A DNA stretch of 64,000 nt from Xestospongia muta (Eukaryota; Porifera; Demospongiae; Haplosclerida; Petrosiidae): NCBI GenBank assembly GCA_963693285.1, contig OY848917.1, forward strand, positions 31,569,245 to 31,633,244, in the 5' to 3' direction. The notes under the pieces were generated by a model that searched no databases, was not told where the DNA came from, and was given only the letters and a program-made list of their open reading frames with translations. Positions 62,701-64,000 of this stretch are shown here, piece by piece (position 1 is the first letter of the stretch; each line of letters begins with the position of its first letter). Both the position numbers and the translations under genes were made by a program.

Positions 62701-63264
62701 TACAAGTTCTACTCTCCATCACAGTAAATTCATTATTGGTGGTGCTTGGAGTAATCTTTGAAGACACAGGACTACACAGTTTCAGGAAAGGGGATGTATA
62801 GTTTGAAGAAATAGCTTTAATATCATTATTGTAACCATAACAACATCTATATTCTGTATCATTTATATTACAATTTGTATAATTTATAGGGCAGAGATGG
62901 TGACTTGGCAGCTGCCCATCAATTTCAATATTACTGACTGACAAGCAACAATTCATAGATGACATATTCCAAATGAACTGTAGACAGCCGTTTTCATGAA
63001 GTGTAATATTTTTACATCCAGATGTGTTGTATGAAAATGATCCAAATACAATGTCACCATTTGAAACTATCAGGTTAAGTGTGCTATTACAAATATCTAC
63101 ATCAAAGAACAAGTCAAACTTCAAATGTCTATAAAAAAAATAAAAGAGCTTTATATCAGTCTATTATTACATACAAATAAAACTTACTTTGATGATGTAG
63201 TAGACATATCTGAACTGACAAAATATAAGAGAAATAGAACCAGGATCATCTTTAACATTATCAT
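59738..63264 (-). CDS. Adhesion G-protein-coupled receptor, copy 2 (shortened tail)
   Basis: Tandem duplicate of copy 1 with the same 18 exons: 63188-63264, 62521-63128, 62386-62471, 62202-62342, 62100-62156, 61950-62049, 61596-61867, 61496-61542, 61303-61441, 61148-61251, 60993-61095, 60792-60948, 60638-60749, 60515-60581, 60121-60423, 59966-60064, 59825-59915, 59738-59775. They total 2601 nt (866 aa). The ectodomain exon is nine bases longer, with several substitutions around an extra YGYN stretch. A substitution gives TGA at 59738, removing the last 16 residues of the cytoplasmic tail. Signal peptide, GAIN/GPS (CDHLTHF) and seven TM segments are intact, so both copies probably function. 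Differences concentrate in the ectodomain and tail. Confidence 0.92.
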
Positions 63265-64000
63265 CTGCCAAATTTGAAAGCACAAAGTACACATAAAATG
63301 CTTACCAATGCCAACATAACTAGTAAACAATGTTTATACGTTGCACTGTTTACACAATGTCATAATTATCTAAAGTGAGAAATATACACAACCCAAGTTG
63401 ATGTTATCATTACACATAATATGCTGCAAATTTTATAGTGTATATGTAAGTCATAACATACAAGCATATCTTAAAATCTTGCACTTGTCTAAAGTAATAA
63501 CACATTAGGTCAAACTATAGATGGTATGTTTTCTATATAAACTGTCACACATTTATATACTACTAGCTAGTCATTTTCAGTTTCTTTTTGGAAAATAAGT
63601 CATATATATAGAAAACTAAAGTATGTGAAAGTACATATATCTACTTGTTTAACCGTGCATGCTTAATAATTAGTAATCTTTATTCCTGAATCAAAAAAAT
63701 TGGATCAAGTGTTGTACTATAGTACAAATATGCTTGGAGTCTCACATTGTGTAAGCGACTTTACAATGTTGTACTTTAATATAAACTTTTCATAACATAA
63801 ACCATACTATACCTTAAATGTTAAGTTTATTTGTCTTCATAGCTACAAATATATACATTGATGTGTACAAACTAAGTCCCATACACACACCCTATAATTT
63901 CTGTTAGTCAGCATCCACTATCAATAGTTCAATCAATGTAAACTTTGAATAATAACATACACAATAATATCATTATAAAAAGTGTAGATGATTAAAAATT
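63265..64000. other. Upstream region of GPCR copy 2
   Basis: Nothing coding is seen. It follows 57728-58462 closely. By that alignment, the stretch equivalent to the SOCS-box end (58582 onward) begins roughly 120 bases beyond the right edge. Confidence 0.5.

Larger units (their letters stand above)
53178..64000. repeat. Tandem duplication of about 5.6 kb (two units)
   Basis: Unit 1 is about 53178-58770 and unit 2 about 58772 to beyond 64000, highly similar throughout. Each holds the end of SelJ intron 5, SelJ exon 6, the SECIS and a complete GPCR gene. The left breakpoint is in SelJ intron 5. The right one is in a SOCS-box gene's last exon. Short microhomology (agatgt, aagagagtg) is seen at the junction. 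Confidence 0.92.

Noticed and set aside
1..64000. CRISPR arrays, rRNA and tRNA genes
   Set aside because: No regularly spaced direct repeats, rRNA cores or cloverleaf with A and B boxes were recognised. The initiator-tRNA match at 3268-3281 is only the retrotransposon primer site.

Overview
The window looks like animal nuclear DNA, most likely from a demosponge (Amphimedon-like). It is AT-rich and gene-dense, with many introns of about 50-80 bases, and it carries metazoan families: an adhesion GPCR, an ankyrin/ZU5/death-domain protein, a Rab GTPase, a SOCS box and a P2X7-type domain. The sponge assignment is inferred from style and gene content, not from a marker gene. Splice sites were chosen by eye, requiring GT-AG (once GC-AG) borders, correct phase and family similarity. 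Every complete gene model below closes in frame.

Left half (1-33.7 kb): a minus-strand tandem array of glutamate-cysteine ligase catalytic subunit (GCLC) genes. Three copies are complete, each with 17 exons (609, 607 and 609 aa; 9257-16268, 19017-26003, 28351-33683). A fourth is represented by exon 1 at 3589-3738. A decayed Ty1/copia retrotransposon (1-3522), with one intact LTR and a primer-binding site matching the initiator-tRNA anticodon arm, starts 66 bases inside the fourth copy's intron 1. The spacers carry a 1.2-kb TIR element, present as an inverted pair at 4947-8706. Intron 1 of the two middle copies holds a TTAA-flanked element and a decayed Mutator-like transposase; the rightmost copy has neither. 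A 353-bp element sits upstream of one copy and has an exact empty site at another.

Middle (34-50 kb): a small plus-strand gene encoding a P2X7-type cysteine-rich cytoplasmic domain without a channel, flanked by a broken inverted copy of its first exon; a minus-strand ankyrin-repeat/ZU5-like/UPA-like/death-domain gene (679 aa, 13 exons); and a plus-strand RASEF/Rab44-like Rab GTPase ending in CSC.

Right (50.3-64 kb): a plus-strand J1-crystallin/SelJ-type ADP-ribosylglycohydrolase homologue. Its 388-codon reading frame is open except for one TGA at 52749-52751, and a canonical SECIS-like hairpin lies in the 3' UTR (53868-53949). I read it as a selenoprotein J gene. It converges on an adhesion GPCR gene (879 aa, 18 exons). 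A 5.6-kb tandem duplication then repeats the last SelJ exon, the SECIS and the whole GPCR gene (second copy 866 aa, shortened tail). A SOCS-box gene fragment is stranded at the junction.

The strongest items for follow-up are the SelJ candidate with its SECIS, the GCLC array with its layered insertions, and the junction that predicts a complete SOCS-box gene just beyond the right edge. GCLC makes the rate-limiting step of glutathione synthesis and SelJ is a selenoprotein family, so both may bear on redox biology, but nothing in the sequence ties them into one system.
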